From contig NZ_JAIERS010000014.1 in the NCBI RefSeq assembly GCF_019746665.1, positions 19,015-83,014 on the forward strand: a stretch of DNA of 64,000 nucleotides, written 5' to 3'. Numbering within the stretch: position 1 is the first letter of the stretch; each line of letters starts with the position of its first letter. Source of the DNA: Sphingomonas sp. (lineage in GTDB: Bacteria; Pseudomonadota; Alphaproteobacteria; Sphingomonadales; Sphingomonadaceae). The notes beneath the pieces were generated by a model that saw nothing but the letters and a program-made list of their open reading frames with translations, had not been told where the DNA came from and ran no database searches. The translations under genes were made by a program, and so were the position numbers. Below are positions 44,196 to 57,068 of this stretch, piece after piece.

Positions 44196-44233
44196 GTGCC
44201 TTGGCCGCCGCCGCTGGCTAGGGTGGCGGCAGC

Positions 44234-45151
44234 ATGGACTTGTACCTCCCCATCGCCAATCTCAGCGTCAACGCGCTGCTGATCATCCTGCTCGGCGGTG
44301 GGGTGGGCCTGTTGTCGGGGATGTTCGGCGTAGGCGGCGGGTTCCTGACCACCCCTCTCCTGATCATCTATGGCATCCCGCCGACCGTCGCGGCCGCCTC
44401 GGCCGCGACGCAGGTGACGGGAGCGAGCGTCTCGGGCGTGTTCGCGCATTGGCGGCGGCGCGGGGTGGACGTGAAGATGGGGCTGGTAATGGTCGCGGGC
44501 GGCGTGCTCGGATCATTGGTCGGCGCGGTGTTGTTCCGCCTGCTCCAGGCCAATGGCCAGAGCGACACCGTGATCGCGATCCTTTATGTGCTGATGCTGG
44601 GATTCATCGGCGTGACGATGGCGCGCGAATCCATCCAGTCTATCGTCGCGCTGCGTTCGGGCCGACCGCTGCCGGCGCGCAAGCGGCGCCACCATCCGCT
44701 CGTCGCCGCCCTCCCGTTGCGGACGCGCTTCTACGCGAGTGGCCTTTATATCTCGCCGCTCGCGCCGCTGCTGCTCGGCTTCCTCGTCGGCATCCTCACG
44801 ATCCTGCTGGGCGTGGGCGGCGGATTCATTCTGGTGCCGGCGATGCTCTACCTGCTCGGCATGGGGGCGACCGTCGTGGTCGGCACCTCGCTGTTCCAGA
44901 CGCTGTTCGTCACCGCCGCCGCGACGCTGGTCCACGCGCTCACCACCAAGGCGGTCGATCTGGTGCTCGCCACGCTGCTGCTGATCGGATCGGTGATCGG
45001 CGCGCAGCTCGGCGCGCGGTTCGCGAGCAAGGTGAAGCCCGAATATCTTCGCCTGATCCTCGCGCTGATCGTGCTGACGCTCGCGATCCGCGTCGCCCTG
45101 GGGCTGGGCTTCCGCCCCGACGAGATCTACTCGGTCGAGCTGGCACGGTGA
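44234..45151 (+). CDS. TauE/SafE family sulfite/organosulfonate exporter-like protein
   Basis: The 305-residue protein has about eight membrane helices in two related halves, each with the family motif: GVGLLSGMFGVGGGFLTTPLL near residue 25 and GILTILLGVGGGFILVPAML near residue 190. The family moves sulfite, sulfoacetate or related anions, but the substrate here is not visible. It overlaps the next gene (GTGA) and together they form the widely conserved TauE-TIGR02186 pair of alphaproteobacteria. Confidence 0.93.
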   Translation: MDLYLPIANLSVNALLIILLGGGVGLLSGMFGVGGGFLTTPLLIIYGIPPTVAAASAATQVTGASVSGVFAHWRRRGVDVKMGLVMVAGGVLGSLVGAVLFRLLQANGQSDTVIAILYVLMLGFIGVTMARESIQSIVALRSGRPLPARKRRHHPLVAALPLRTRFYASGLYISPLAPLLLGFLVGILTILLGVGGGFILVPAMLYLLGMGATVVVGTSLFQTLFVTAAATLVHALTTKAVDLVLATLLLIGSVIGAQLGARFASKVKPEYLRLILALIVLTLAIRVALGLGFRPDEIYSVELAR

Positions 45152-45909
45152 GGCGCTACGTCTGGCTTGCCGCGCCGGTCCTGATGGCGCAGGCGCCCGC
45201 GCCGAAGCCTGTGTTGGTGCCGGACGTCTCGCAGCGCCAGATCGACATCAAGTACAGCTTTACCGGCGCCGACCTTCTGTTGTTCGGGGCGATCCTCTAT
45301 CCCGGCGGGCGGGTGCCGGCGGAGCGCGACGCTGATATCGTCGTGGTGGTGAAGGGGCCGGTGCAGCCGATCCTGGTGCGCGAGAAGCAGAAAATCGCGG
45401 GCATCTGGGTCAACGCCGCATCGATGCGCTATCTCTCGGCACCAAGCTTCTACGCGATCGCCTCGTCCAAGCCGATCGCCAGCCTGCTCGATGAACGCAG
45501 CCGAGCGATTTACGAACTGGGGCTCGACAGCCTGCAACTGTCGCCGGCGAGCGGCGGGGAAAGCGAGGCGCGGGATCGCTTCGCGCGCGGGCTGGTCGAT
45601 TTGCGCCAGCGTGCGGGACTTTATTACGAGGCGCCCGGCGCGGTGGAAATCACCGACGGTGTGCTTTACCGCGCCCGCATCGCGATTCCCGCGCGGGTGC
45701 CCGTCGGGCGTTTCACCGCCGAGACCTTCCTGCTGCGGCGCGGCCGGGTGCTGGCGGTGGCGGTCCGCGATCTCGACATTCGCAAGACCGGGTTCGAGCG
45801 CTTCGTTGCTCGCCAGGCTGAGCGGCGCTCGTTCGGTTACGGGCTGACAGCGGTCGCGCTCTCGGTGCTGCTCGGCTGGGCGGCGGGGTGGATCGCGCGT
45901 CGCGCCTGA
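45148..45909 (+). CDS. TIGR02186 family membrane-anchored protein
   Basis: The 253-residue product has a short signal peptide (MRRYVWLAAPVLMAQA) and a beta-rich extracytoplasmic domain. A single C-terminal membrane helix is also present (FGYGLTAVALSVLLGWAAGWIA, about residues 229-250). Sequence blocks (LVPDVSQRQIDIKYSFTGADLLLFGAI, ADIVVVVKGP, GIWVNAASM) match TIGR02186, a family of unknown function that almost always follows a TauE/SafE gene. The start GTG overlaps the TauE stop. It converges on csaA with 3 bases between stops. Confidence 0.9.
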   Translation: MRRYVWLAAPVLMAQAPAPKPVLVPDVSQRQIDIKYSFTGADLLLFGAILYPGGRVPAERDADIVVVVKGPVQPILVREKQKIAGIWVNAASMRYLSAPSFYAIASSKPIASLLDERSRAIYELGLDSLQLSPASGGESEARDRFARGLVDLRQRAGLYYEAPGAVEITDGVLYRARIAIPARVPVGRFTAETFLLRRGRVLAVAVRDLDIRKTGFERFVARQAERRSFGYGLTAVALSVLLGWAAGWIARRA

Positions 45910-45912
45910 CGA

Positions 45913-46284
45913 TCAGAACAACCGCCCGCCGTCCGGCACCGGCGCGCTCGGCTGGACCAGCACGACGCGCCCTGCCGCATCGGGAAAGCCAAGCGTGAGC
46001 ACCTCCGACATGAACTTGCCAATCTGGCGCGGCGGGAAGTTGAGGACGGCGGCCACCTGCATCCCCGGCAGATCCTCCAGCCGATAGTGCTCGGTAATCT
46101 GTGCCGAGCTTTTGCGCTGGCCAATGACGGGCCCGAAGTCGATGAGCAGCTTATAGGCGGGCTTGCGGGCCTCGGGGAACGGCAGCGCCTCGACGATCGT
46201 GCCGACGCGGATATCGACGCACAACCAATCGTCGAAGCCGATCTGGGGCGCGGGCGGCGCGGCGGGATCCGGCGCCAGATGCAT
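45913..46284 (-). CDS. csaA: CsaA-type tRNA-binding domain protein
   Basis: The 123-residue product is essentially one OB-fold EMAP/tRNA-binding domain: CVDIRVGTIVEALPFPEARKPAYKLLIDFG, SSAQITEHYRLEDLPGMQVAAVLNFPPRQIG, and SEVLTLGFPD. CsaA binds tRNA and has chaperone-like effects on protein export in Bacillus; its role in alphaproteobacteria is not established. The ATG shares one base with the GST stop (TGATG), so the two are translationally coupled. Confidence 0.93.
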   Translation of the reverse strand: MHLAPDPAAPPAPQIGFDDWLCVDIRVGTIVEALPFPEARKPAYKLLIDFGPVIGQRKSSAQITEHYRLEDLPGMQVAAVLNFPPRQIGKFMSEVLTLGFPDAAGRVVLVQPSAPVPDGGRLF

Positions 46285-46955
46285 CAGAAATCGACATTGT
46301 CATAATGGCCGGGCGGCGGAATGCCCTCCATCCGCTCGGACAATAGCGGGCGGAAGCTTGGACGGCTCTTGAACCCGCGATACCAGCGCGCGGTCTGTTC
46401 GTGGTTCTTCCAGTCGATCCCGCCGAGATAATCCGCGACCGAAATCTGAGCGGCGGCGGCGAGATCGGCGAGGGTCATGGTCGATCCGCCGATCCAGGTG
46501 CGGTGATCGAGCAGATAATCGACATAATCGAGATGCGCGACCGCCGCCTTCATCGCCTCGCGCAATGCGCGGGCGTCGGGCGTGGTGCGATGCACGAGCC
46601 GCTTGATCATCCGTTCGTGGAGCAAGGGCGCGGTGATGTCGCGGAAGAACAACTGATCGAACCAGGCGACCAGCCGCCGCGTCTCGGCCCGATTGGCGGC
46701 CGTGCCGTTGATCAGCGCCGACTTGTCCACCGTCTCCTCCAGATATTCGCAGATCGCGAGCGAATCGATCAGCGTGATGTTGCGCTCGCGATCGACCATC
46801 ACCGGAGTCTGCGCGGCGGGGTTGAGCTGGACGAACTCGTCACCGCGTGCCCAGGGCGATTCGCGGACCAGCTCATAACCGACCCCCTTCTCGCCGAGCA
46901 GCAGGCGTACCTTGCGCGAGAAGGGACAGAGCGGAAATTGATGAAGCTGCCACAT
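46284..46955 (-). CDS. Glutathione S-transferase family protein
   Basis: The 223-residue product shows an N-terminal thioredoxin-fold GST domain (MWQLHQFPLCPFSRKVRLLLGEKG, with CPFS in the position of the catalytic Ser/Cys; then NPAAQTPVMV, LIDSLAICEYLEE). An all-helical C-terminal domain follows, with LADLAAAAQISVADYLGGIDW. The CPFSRKVR motif fits omega- or beta-like GSTs, which may reduce or conjugate with glutathione; the substrate is unknown. It is encoded upstream of csaA. Confidence 0.92.
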   Translation of the reverse strand: MWQLHQFPLCPFSRKVRLLLGEKGVGYELVRESPWARGDEFVQLNPAAQTPVMVDRERNITLIDSLAICEYLEETVDKSALINGTAANRAETRRLVAWFDQLFFRDITAPLLHERMIKRLVHRTTPDARALREAMKAAVAHLDYVDYLLDHRTWIGGSTMTLADLAAAAQISVADYLGGIDWKNHEQTARWYRGFKSRPSFRPLLSERMEGIPPPGHYDNVDF

Positions 46956-47041
46956 GACGTCATCGATAAGCGAAGGCGGGGCGTGCGGGAAGGCGGCTTT
47001 GCTCGCTAATGCAACTCTTCAATTTGCAGAGGCCCTCAGCG

Positions 47042-51546
<4,505 letters not shown>

Positions 51547-51550
<4 letters not shown>

Positions 51551-52956
51551 GCGGCGCGCTCCAACGGGGCCTGCGCGGCGAGCCAAGCGTGCATCTTCGC
51601 CGCCACATCGCGCCCGTCGCGGATCGCCCAGACGACGAGGCTCGCGCCGCGGACGATGTCACCGGCGGCGAACACGCCGGGCAGGCTCGTCATCATCGTC
51701 GCGGGTTCCACGATCAGCGTGCCCCAGCGGGTGACGCGCAGTTCGGCCGCGCCGAACGCCAGCGGCAGATCCTCGGGATCGAAGCCGAGCGCCTGGATCA
51801 CCAGATCGGCTTCAAGCGTGAAATCGCCGTCGGGCACTGGCTCGGGCCGGCGGCGGCCGCTCGCGTCCGGGCTGCCGAGCCGCATCGCCCGCGCTCGCAC
51901 CGCGCGCACCGGATCGCCCTCGAACGCGGTCGGCGCGGACAGCCAGATGAATTCGACGCCCTCCTCCTCGGCATTCGCCACCTCGCGCTGGCTGCCGGGC
52001 ATGTTGGCGCGATCACGGCGGTAGAGGCACTGCACCGAGGTCGCCCCTTGACGCACCGCGGTACGGACGCAATCCATCGCCGTGTCGCCGCCGCCGATCA
52101 CCACCACCCGCTTACCCACCGCGTCGAACGTGGAGGGCAGCGGCGCACCGAAATCGGCGCGATTCGACGCGATCAGGTAATCGAGCGCGGCGACGACGCC
52201 TTCGCGCTCGGCGCCGGGCAGGTCGATCGGCTTGGGACGATAGACGCCGGTCGCGATCAGTAGCGCGTCATGGCGCGCGCGTAAGGCCGCGAGATCGGCG
52301 TCACGGCCGACCGAGAAGCCCTGATGAAACACGATGCCGCCCGCCGCAAGCCGCTCCAGCCGGCGGACGACGACCGGCTTTTCCAGCTTGAAACCGGGGA
52401 TACCATAGGTGAGCAGCCCGCCAGCGCGGTCATGCCGGTCATAGACATGCACCTCATGGCCCGCCGCGCGCAGATATTCAGCGGCCGTCAGCCCAGCAGG
52501 GCCGGCGCCGATGATGCCGATCGAGCGGCCGGTCGCGGGGCCGGGTTCCAGCGGCGTCACCCAGCCCTCGGCCCAGGCGGTGTCGGTGATGTATTTCTCC
52601 ACCGCGCCGATCGTCACCGCGCCGTGGCCCGAAAACTCGATCACGCAATTGCCCTCACACAGCCGATCCTGGGGGCAGATGCGGCCGCAGATTTCGGGCA
52701 TGGTCGAGGTGGCGTTGGAAAGCTCGAACGCCTCGCGCAACCGGCCCTCGGCGGCAAGGCGAAGCCAATCGGGGATGTGATTGTGTAGCGGGCAATGCAC
52801 CGCGCAATAAGGCACCCCGCATTGCGAACAGCGCGCCGCCTGTTCGGCGCCTTGTTCGGGCACGAAGGGGGCGGCGATCTCCCGAAAGTCGCGCGCGCGT
52901 GCATCGGCGGGGCGCTTAGGTGGATAGGCCTGCGAACGGATTACGAAGTCAAGCAT
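51547..52956 (-). CDS. gltD: Glutamate synthase small subunit
   Basis: GltD passes electrons from NADPH through FAD and two [4Fe-4S] clusters to GltB. The 469-residue product has two N-terminal cysteine clusters (CSQCGVPYCAVHCPLHN and CGRICPQDRLCEGNCVIEF). An FAD site (IGIIGAGPAGLTAAEYLR) and an NADPH site (VVVIGGGDTAMDC) follow. It starts at the ATG at 52956 with no strong ribosome site visible. It is the first gene of the gltD-gltB pair; about 150 bases separate it from uppP, and I see no clear promoter there. Confidence 0.97.
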
Positions 52957-53109
52957 GGCGCAGTTTTAGGCGCCTGACCCCGCAGAGTCACGCAAGAAAG
53001 TTGCTTTATGTCAGTAATGCTGTCTTTTTCTCGGCGCGGTTATGCTTCGCTTCGCCTTACCTTCGCCAAGAAAGCCCCTTGACGGCAGAAATAAAGGTCC
53101 GGTATGGTC

Positions 53110-53919
53110 CTATCGGGCAAGCAGCCAGATCAACGCCCCGCCGCCCAGGGCGATGCGATACCAGGCGAATGGCGCGAAGCCGCGCTTGCCGACGATGCCG
53201 ATGAACCACCGCACCACCACCACCGCGACGACGAACGATACCGCCGCGCCGATCGCGATACCGCCCAGCCCGACGCCCTGCCCGCTCGCCAGCGCGTCGC
53301 GATGCTTGTAGAGTTGGTAGAGCGTTGCCCCGGTCAGCGTCGGCAGCCCCAGGAAGAAGCTGAACTCGGCCGCCGTCCGCCGCTCAACGCCCAGCAGCAG
53401 CCCGCCCAGGATCGTCGAGGCCGAACGGCTCACCCCCGGGATCAGCGCCAGACACTGGACCGCGCCGATCCCCGCGGCGGTGCCGAGCGGGATTTCGGCG
53501 ATGCCGCGCACCGATCCTTCTTTCGCCACCCGCTCCACCGCCAGGATCGCGAGCCCACCGACCAGCAGCGCCCAGGCGGCCGTCTCTGCGCTCCCCAGCA
53601 GTGCCTCGATCCGGTCGTGCAGCACCACCCCGAGCGCCGCCGCCGGCAGGAACGCCACCACCACATTGCGTACGAAGCGCCACGCGCCGGGCTCGCCACG
53701 CATCATGCCGCCCAACACGGTCAGGCAGGTGCGCCAATAGAGCGCGACGATGGCCAGGATCGCCCCGGGCTGGATAGCGATGTTGAACAGCTCCCAATAA
53801 GACGGGTCATAGCCCAGGAAGCGGCTCGCGAGGATCAAGTGCCCGGTCGAGGAAACGGGGAGGAATTCGGTAACCCCCTCGACGATGCCGAGGATGATGA
53901 TGGTCAGCAATTCGGGCAC
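53110..53919 (-). CDS. uppP: Undecaprenyl-diphosphatase
   Basis: UppP (BacA) recycles the lipid carrier undecaprenyl diphosphate for cell-wall and glycan synthesis. The 269-residue integral membrane protein has about eight helices and the motifs GIVEGVTEFLPVSSTGH (catalytic Glu/His) and LIPGVSRSASTILGGLLLG (Arg/Ser). Start is a GTG at 53919 with AAGGGG upstream. It is read in the same direction as the NDUFA9-like gene, 45 bases before it. Confidence 0.96.
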   Translation of the reverse strand: MPELLTIIILGIVEGVTEFLPVSSTGHLILASRFLGYDPSYWELFNIAIQPGAILAIVALYWRTCLTVLGGMMRGEPGAWRFVRNVVVAFLPAAALGVVLHDRIEALLGSAETAAWALLVGGLAILAVERVAKEGSVRGIAEIPLGTAAGIGAVQCLALIPGVSRSASTILGGLLLGVERRTAAEFSFFLGLPTLTGATLYQLYKHRDALASGQGVGLGGIAIGAAVSFVVAVVVVRWFIGIVGKRGFAPFAWYRIALGGGALIWLLAR

Positions 53920-53964
53920 GCAATTTCCCCTTAAGCCCTTGGTTTTGTTCTTTGCGGCGTGCGG

Positions 53965-54894
53965 CTACGCCTGCACGGGCGTGAATCGCCCATGCCGGCG
54001 GAAGCGCACCAGCCAGCCGGGCGCGACGGTTTCGAGCGGGGTCGGTATCACCCCCAACGCCGCCAGCCCCTCTGCCCCCGGCGCGACGATGTTATCGCGC
54101 TGGAGCATCAGCCATTGGTCCCAGGTGATCGGCGCGCCCGGCAGGAAGCCCGCGCGCGCGATCATCGCCGAGACCGCATCGGGCAGTTCGACGAATTGCG
54201 GTTTGGCGCCGATCGCCTTGGTGATCCAGCGCTGCAGACCGCCCATAGTGATCACATCGGGGCCGCCCAGTTCATAGGTCTTCCCGGCATGGCTTGGCTC
54301 GGCGAGCACGCGGGCCACAGCCTCGGCGACGTCGGTGACATAGACCGGCTGGAACTTCACCCCGGCGCGGACGATCGGCACCACCGGCGCGCCGGCGATC
54401 ATCCCGGCGAAGCGGTTGACGAACTGATCCTCGCGCCCGAACACGATCGAGGGGCGGAGGATGGTCGCCGCCGGAAAGCCCCCGCTTACCGCCGCCTCGC
54501 CCTCCCCCTTCGAGCGACCATAGGCCGATGGCGAGCGCGGATCGGCGCCGATCGCGGAAACATGCACCAGCGCCGGCACCCCCGCTTCGGTACAGGCGCG
54601 CGCAAGATTGGCGGGGCCGGCGACATGGAACGCCGGGAAATCGCCATTCAGCACCCCGACCAGGTTGACGACCGCGTCGCTACCTTCGATCGCCCGGGCG
54701 AGTGTTTCAGGGCGGCGGATGTCGGCGGCGACAAACTGGGTCTGCCCCAGCCCACCCAGCGGGCGGATGAAATAGGCTTCCTTGGGATCGCGCTGCGCGA
54801 TTCGCACCCGCGCCTCGCGCCGCAGCAACTCCTGGGCGACATAGCGCCCCAGAAACCCGCCGCCGCCGATCAGCGTCACCAGCTTGCCCTGCAT
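53965..54894 (-). CDS. NDUFA9-like NAD(P)-binding protein
   Basis: The 309-residue atypical short-chain dehydrogenase has an N-terminal Rossmann site (VTLIGGGGFLGRYVAQELLRR), then VVNLVGVLNG and the SAYGRSKGEGEAAV segment where the catalytic Tyr-x-x-x-Lys would sit (Y-G-R-S-K). Downstream blocks (TILRPSIVFGREDQFVNRF, YELGGPDVITMGGLQRWI) match the complex I NDUFA9 subunit family of alphaproteobacteria. In mitochondria NDUFA9 is an accessory subunit; its job in bacteria is unclear. ATG 54894 follows AAGAGG. Confidence 0.9.
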   Translation of the reverse strand: MQGKLVTLIGGGGFLGRYVAQELLRREARVRIAQRDPKEAYFIRPLGGLGQTQFVAADIRRPETLARAIEGSDAVVNLVGVLNGDFPAFHVAGPANLARACTEAGVPALVHVSAIGADPRSPSAYGRSKGEGEAAVSGGFPAATILRPSIVFGREDQFVNRFAGMIAGAPVVPIVRAGVKFQPVYVTDVAEAVARVLAEPSHAGKTYELGGPDVITMGGLQRWITKAIGAKPQFVELPDAVSAMIARAGFLPGAPITWDQWLMLQRDNIVAPGAEGLAALGVIPTPLETVAPGWLVRFRRHGRFTPVQA

Positions 54895-55037
54895 CGTCAG
54901 CCTCTTGCTCGATCAAACCTTCGCGCGCTCCATGCCGCGCCCGCCGCTTGGGGGCAAGCGCGCCGGCGGCAGGGGCCGATCGCAGCAGCGCTTGACAAGC
55001 CGCCAACGCTTTCATTAGAGCGCGCGGCCTACCCCGT

Positions 55038-55124
55038 GCCCAGATGGCGGAATTGGTAGACGCACCAGCTTCAGGTGCTGGCGCTCGCAAGGGCGTGGAG
55101 GTTCGAGTCCTCTTCTGGGCACCA
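55038..55124 (+). tRNA. tRNA-Leu (anticodon CAG)
   Basis: A complete class II tRNA of 87 nt including an encoded CCA end. The acceptor stem pairs GCCCAGA with TCTGGGC, the D-loop has GGAATTGGTAGACG, and the anticodon arm is CCAGC/GCTGG with CAG at 55072-55074. A long variable arm (GCGCTCGCAAGGGCGT) and the T-loop GGTTCGAGTCC follow. Its 3' end is a likely attachment site: an integrase begins 159 bases downstream in the same direction. Confidence 0.98.
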
Positions 55125-55228
55125 TTTTTCTTTCCGGACGCATCCGCAAGCGTCCGGAAAAATCCAAGAAATCAAAGGCTTTTCACGGATCTGGTGTCCA
55201 CCGCGATCCGGCTGAAATCGTTGCAATT

Positions 55229-55258
55229 GACGGTATCCGACGGTATTTTTGACGGTAT
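55229..55258. repeat. Three direct GACGGTAT repeats upstream of the integrase
   Basis: The octamer GACGGTAT occurs at 55229, 55239 and 55251 in the same orientation, 24 to 54 bases before the integrase start. Short repeated motifs next to tRNA-borne att sites are often arm-type binding sites for the DUF4102 N-terminal domain of P4-type integrases, and may also let the integrase repress its own promoter. That role is inferred. Confidence 0.65.
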
Positions 55259-55282
55259 CGAAACCGGCAAAAAGGTGGCTTC

Positions 55283-56527
55283 ATGCTTACCGATCTGGCA
55301 GTTCGAAAGGCAGTCGCGCGCGACAAGCCCTACAAGCTCTCTGACGGGGGCGGCCTGTACCTGCTGGTCACCAAGGCCGGTCAGCGGTGCTGGCGGGTCG
55401 ACTATCGCTTTGGAGAAAAGCGAGCGACAGCCGCGCTGGGCGTCTATCCGACTGTCACCCTCGCCGAGGCGCGCGCCAAACGGCTGGAGATCAAGAAACA
55501 GATCGCAGAGGGCATCAATCCCGCCGCCAAGCGCAAGATCGACAAGATCACCGGCCCGCTTGCCAATGTGAACAGCTTCAAGGCCGTTGCCGAAGAGTGG
55601 CTCGACAAAGCCCGACGCGAGGGCCGTGCCGATGTGACCGTGGGCAAGCTGACATGGCTGCTAGAATTCGCCTACCCGATTATCGGAGACCGCAAGGTCG
55701 GCGAGATCAAGGCCCCCGAACTGCTGGCCGTTCTGCGCGCGGTCGAGAAGCGCGGGCATTACGAAACCGCACGAAGGCTGCGTAGCACCTGCGGACAGGT
55801 CTTCCGCTATGCCATCGCCACCGGCCGCGCCGACCGGGACGTTTCAGCAGACCTGCGCGGCGCACTGATCGTGCCCAAGGTGACGCACCGCGCCGCCATC
55901 ACCACACCGAAGGAAGCGGGCGAACTGCTGCGGGCCATCGACGCCTATTCAGGCTATCCGGTCACTCACGCAGCGCTGCGGCTGGCTCCCTATGTCTTCG
56001 TGCGCCCTGGCGAACTGCGGCAGGCAGAATGGAGCGAGTTCGACTTTACCCGAAACATCTGGACCATCGCCGCCGACAAAACCAAGATGCGCGTCGCGCA
56101 CCGCGTGCCGCTCAGCCGTCAGGTGCTCGCCATACTGGAAGAGCTGCGCGAGATCAGCGGCAATCGCCGCTACCTGTTCCCCGCCCAAGGCAAGCGCGAC
56201 CGGCCAATGTGTGAAAACACGATCAACCTCGCGCTGCGTCGGATGGGATTCGATGGCACCACGATGACCGCGCACGGCTTCCGCGCCATGGCCAGCACGC
56301 TGCTGAATGAACAGGGCCGCTGGAATCCCGACGCAATCGAGCGCCAGCTCGGCCATGCCGAGACCGATGACGTCCGCCGCGCCTATGCGCGCGGCGAGCA
56401 CTGGGATGAGCGGATCAGGATGATGCAGAGCTGGGCGGACTACCTTGACCAGCTCAGGTCCGGTGCAAAGGTGCTGCAAGGCAGCTTCCGCAAGCCATCG
56501 GGCGCTGCAAGCGCATTGCCCGGTTGA
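55283..56527 (+). CDS. P4-type tyrosine recombinase/integrase (DUF4102 type)
   Basis: The 414-residue integrase opens with the DUF4102 arm-binding domain (LTDLAVRKAVARDKPYKLSDGGGLYLLV, then LGVYPTVTLAEARAKRLE). The core-binding domain follows, then the catalytic domain. Active-site blocks are FVRPGELRQAEW (first Arg), TAHGFRAMAS (His and Arg), LGHAETDDVRRAYARG (His and Tyr). ATG 55283 follows AAGGTGG. Its place next to tRNA-Leu in the same direction is typical of a site-specific integrase that recreates the tRNA end. It probably drives integration and excision of the island. Confidence 0.95.
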   Translation: MLTDLAVRKAVARDKPYKLSDGGGLYLLVTKAGQRCWRVDYRFGEKRATAALGVYPTVTLAEARAKRLEIKKQIAEGINPAAKRKIDKITGPLANVNSFKAVAEEWLDKARREGRADVTVGKLTWLLEFAYPIIGDRKVGEIKAPELLAVLRAVEKRGHYETARRLRSTCGQVFRYAIATGRADRDVSADLRGALIVPKVTHRAAITTPKEAGELLRAIDAYSGYPVTHAALRLAPYVFVRPGELRQAEWSEFDFTRNIWTIAADKTKMRVAHRVPLSRQVLAILEELREISGNRRYLFPAQGKRDRPMCENTINLALRRMGFDGTTMTAHGFRAMASTLLNEQGRWNPDAIERQLGHAETDDVRRAYARGEHWDERIRMMQSWADYLDQLRSGAKVLQGSFRKPSGAASALPG

Positions 56528-56563
56528 TCCTGCTGCAGCACTCAGGATCTGGCACCAATCCGT

Positions 56564-56902
56564 TCAGCTGGCGATTTCCGCATCAAGATAGGCCTCGACG
56601 CGCCGCATACCTGCGAGGCCATCTGCCAGCATGAGATCGAGCGCACTGGCTCCCGCGAATGCTTCGTTAGGCGCACCAATCCACCGCGCAGCTCTATCGC
56701 TGTCAGCGAACATGCATCGCAATGCGCGATGAATGCCGAGCAGCGCTGCAGCCCGCCCTTCGCCGTTGAGAAGCCGCTCGGCTGCTTCATCTTGAGCGCC
56801 CCAGCGCGCGACCAATGCAGCGGCCGCCCGCGTCATGGCCAGTATTTCGTCATCGTCGTACTGAGCGTTGGCGATCGACATGAACAGATCCACTGACTTC
56901 AA
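56564..56902 (-). CDS. MbcA/ParS/Xre antitoxin-like protein (orphan)
   Basis: The 112-residue acidic protein has a C-terminal segment (IHRALRCMFADSDRAARWIGAPNEAFAGASALDLMLADGLAGMRRVEAYLD) like the toxin-binding domain of MbcA/ParS/Xre antitoxins (DUF2384). In these pairs the partner is usually a RES-domain toxin, but none is adjacent here, and the N-terminal DNA-binding helix-turn-helix is weak or missing. I start at the TTG at 56902, which has GAGGG four bases upstream; the ATG at 56881 is possible. It is divergent from the hipB-hipA-HNH operon and shares its control region. Confidence 0.65.
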   Translation of the reverse strand: MKSVDLFMSIANAQYDDDEILAMTRAAAALVARWGAQDEAAERLLNGEGRAAALLGIHRALRCMFADSDRAARWIGAPNEAFAGASALDLMLADGLAGMRRVEAYLDAEIAS

Positions 56903-56946
56903 CGTGCCCTCGATAGCACGGAACGTCCACCCAGGCCACCAATTAA

Positions 56947-56962
56947 CTTACCGAGCGGTAAG
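56947..56962. promoter_or_regulatory. Operator-like palindrome O1
   Basis: A perfect 16-bp palindrome, CTTACCG-AG-CGGTAAG, lies 45 bases upstream of the start of the divergent antitoxin-like gene. It is the first of three related sites spaced exactly 50 bp apart (56947, 56997, 57047) in front of hipB. Confidence 0.7.
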
Positions 56963-56996
56963 AATTTCCGGATAAGCCTCGATACTAAGGGGCATC

Positions 56997-57012
56997 CTTC
57001 CCGATCGGGAAG
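56997..57012. promoter_or_regulatory. Operator-like palindrome O2
   Basis: A perfect 16-bp palindrome, CTTCCCG-AT-CGGGAAG, is the middle of three sites matching CTTMCCGNNCGGKAAG. It lies 57 bases before the hipB start and 95 bases before the divergent gene. Confidence 0.7.
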
Positions 57013-57046
57013 AAGTACTCTTGAAAGTCTACAGCACATATGAGAA

Positions 57047-57062
57047 CTTCCCGCTCGGTAAG
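57047..57062. promoter_or_regulatory. Operator-like palindrome O3 overlapping the hipB ribosome site
   Basis: The 16-bp site CTTCCCG-CT-CGGTAAG is palindromic except at the fourth base pair. Its right arm (GGTAAG) also serves as the likely ribosome-binding sequence for hipB, six bases before the ATG. Binding of HipB here would block the start of its own operon. Confidence 0.65.
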
Positions 57063-57068
57063 AATGAC

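Noticed and set aside
53076..53105. A plus-strand TTGACG...TATGGT promoter between gltD and uppP
   Set aside because: The 18-base spacing is acceptable, but no plus-strand gene follows for about 2 kb, so I take it as chance.
55131..55160. An 11-bp perfect hairpin just after tRNA-Leu as an intrinsic terminator
   Set aside because: The hairpin (TTTCCGGACGC / GCGTCCGGAAA) is followed by A-rich sequence on both strands instead of a T tract; it could belong to the attachment region.
57021..57068. The TTG start 48 bases upstream of hipB
   Set aside because: It would put the O3 palindrome inside the gene, and the added residues do not look like the family; the ATG at 57069 is preferred.
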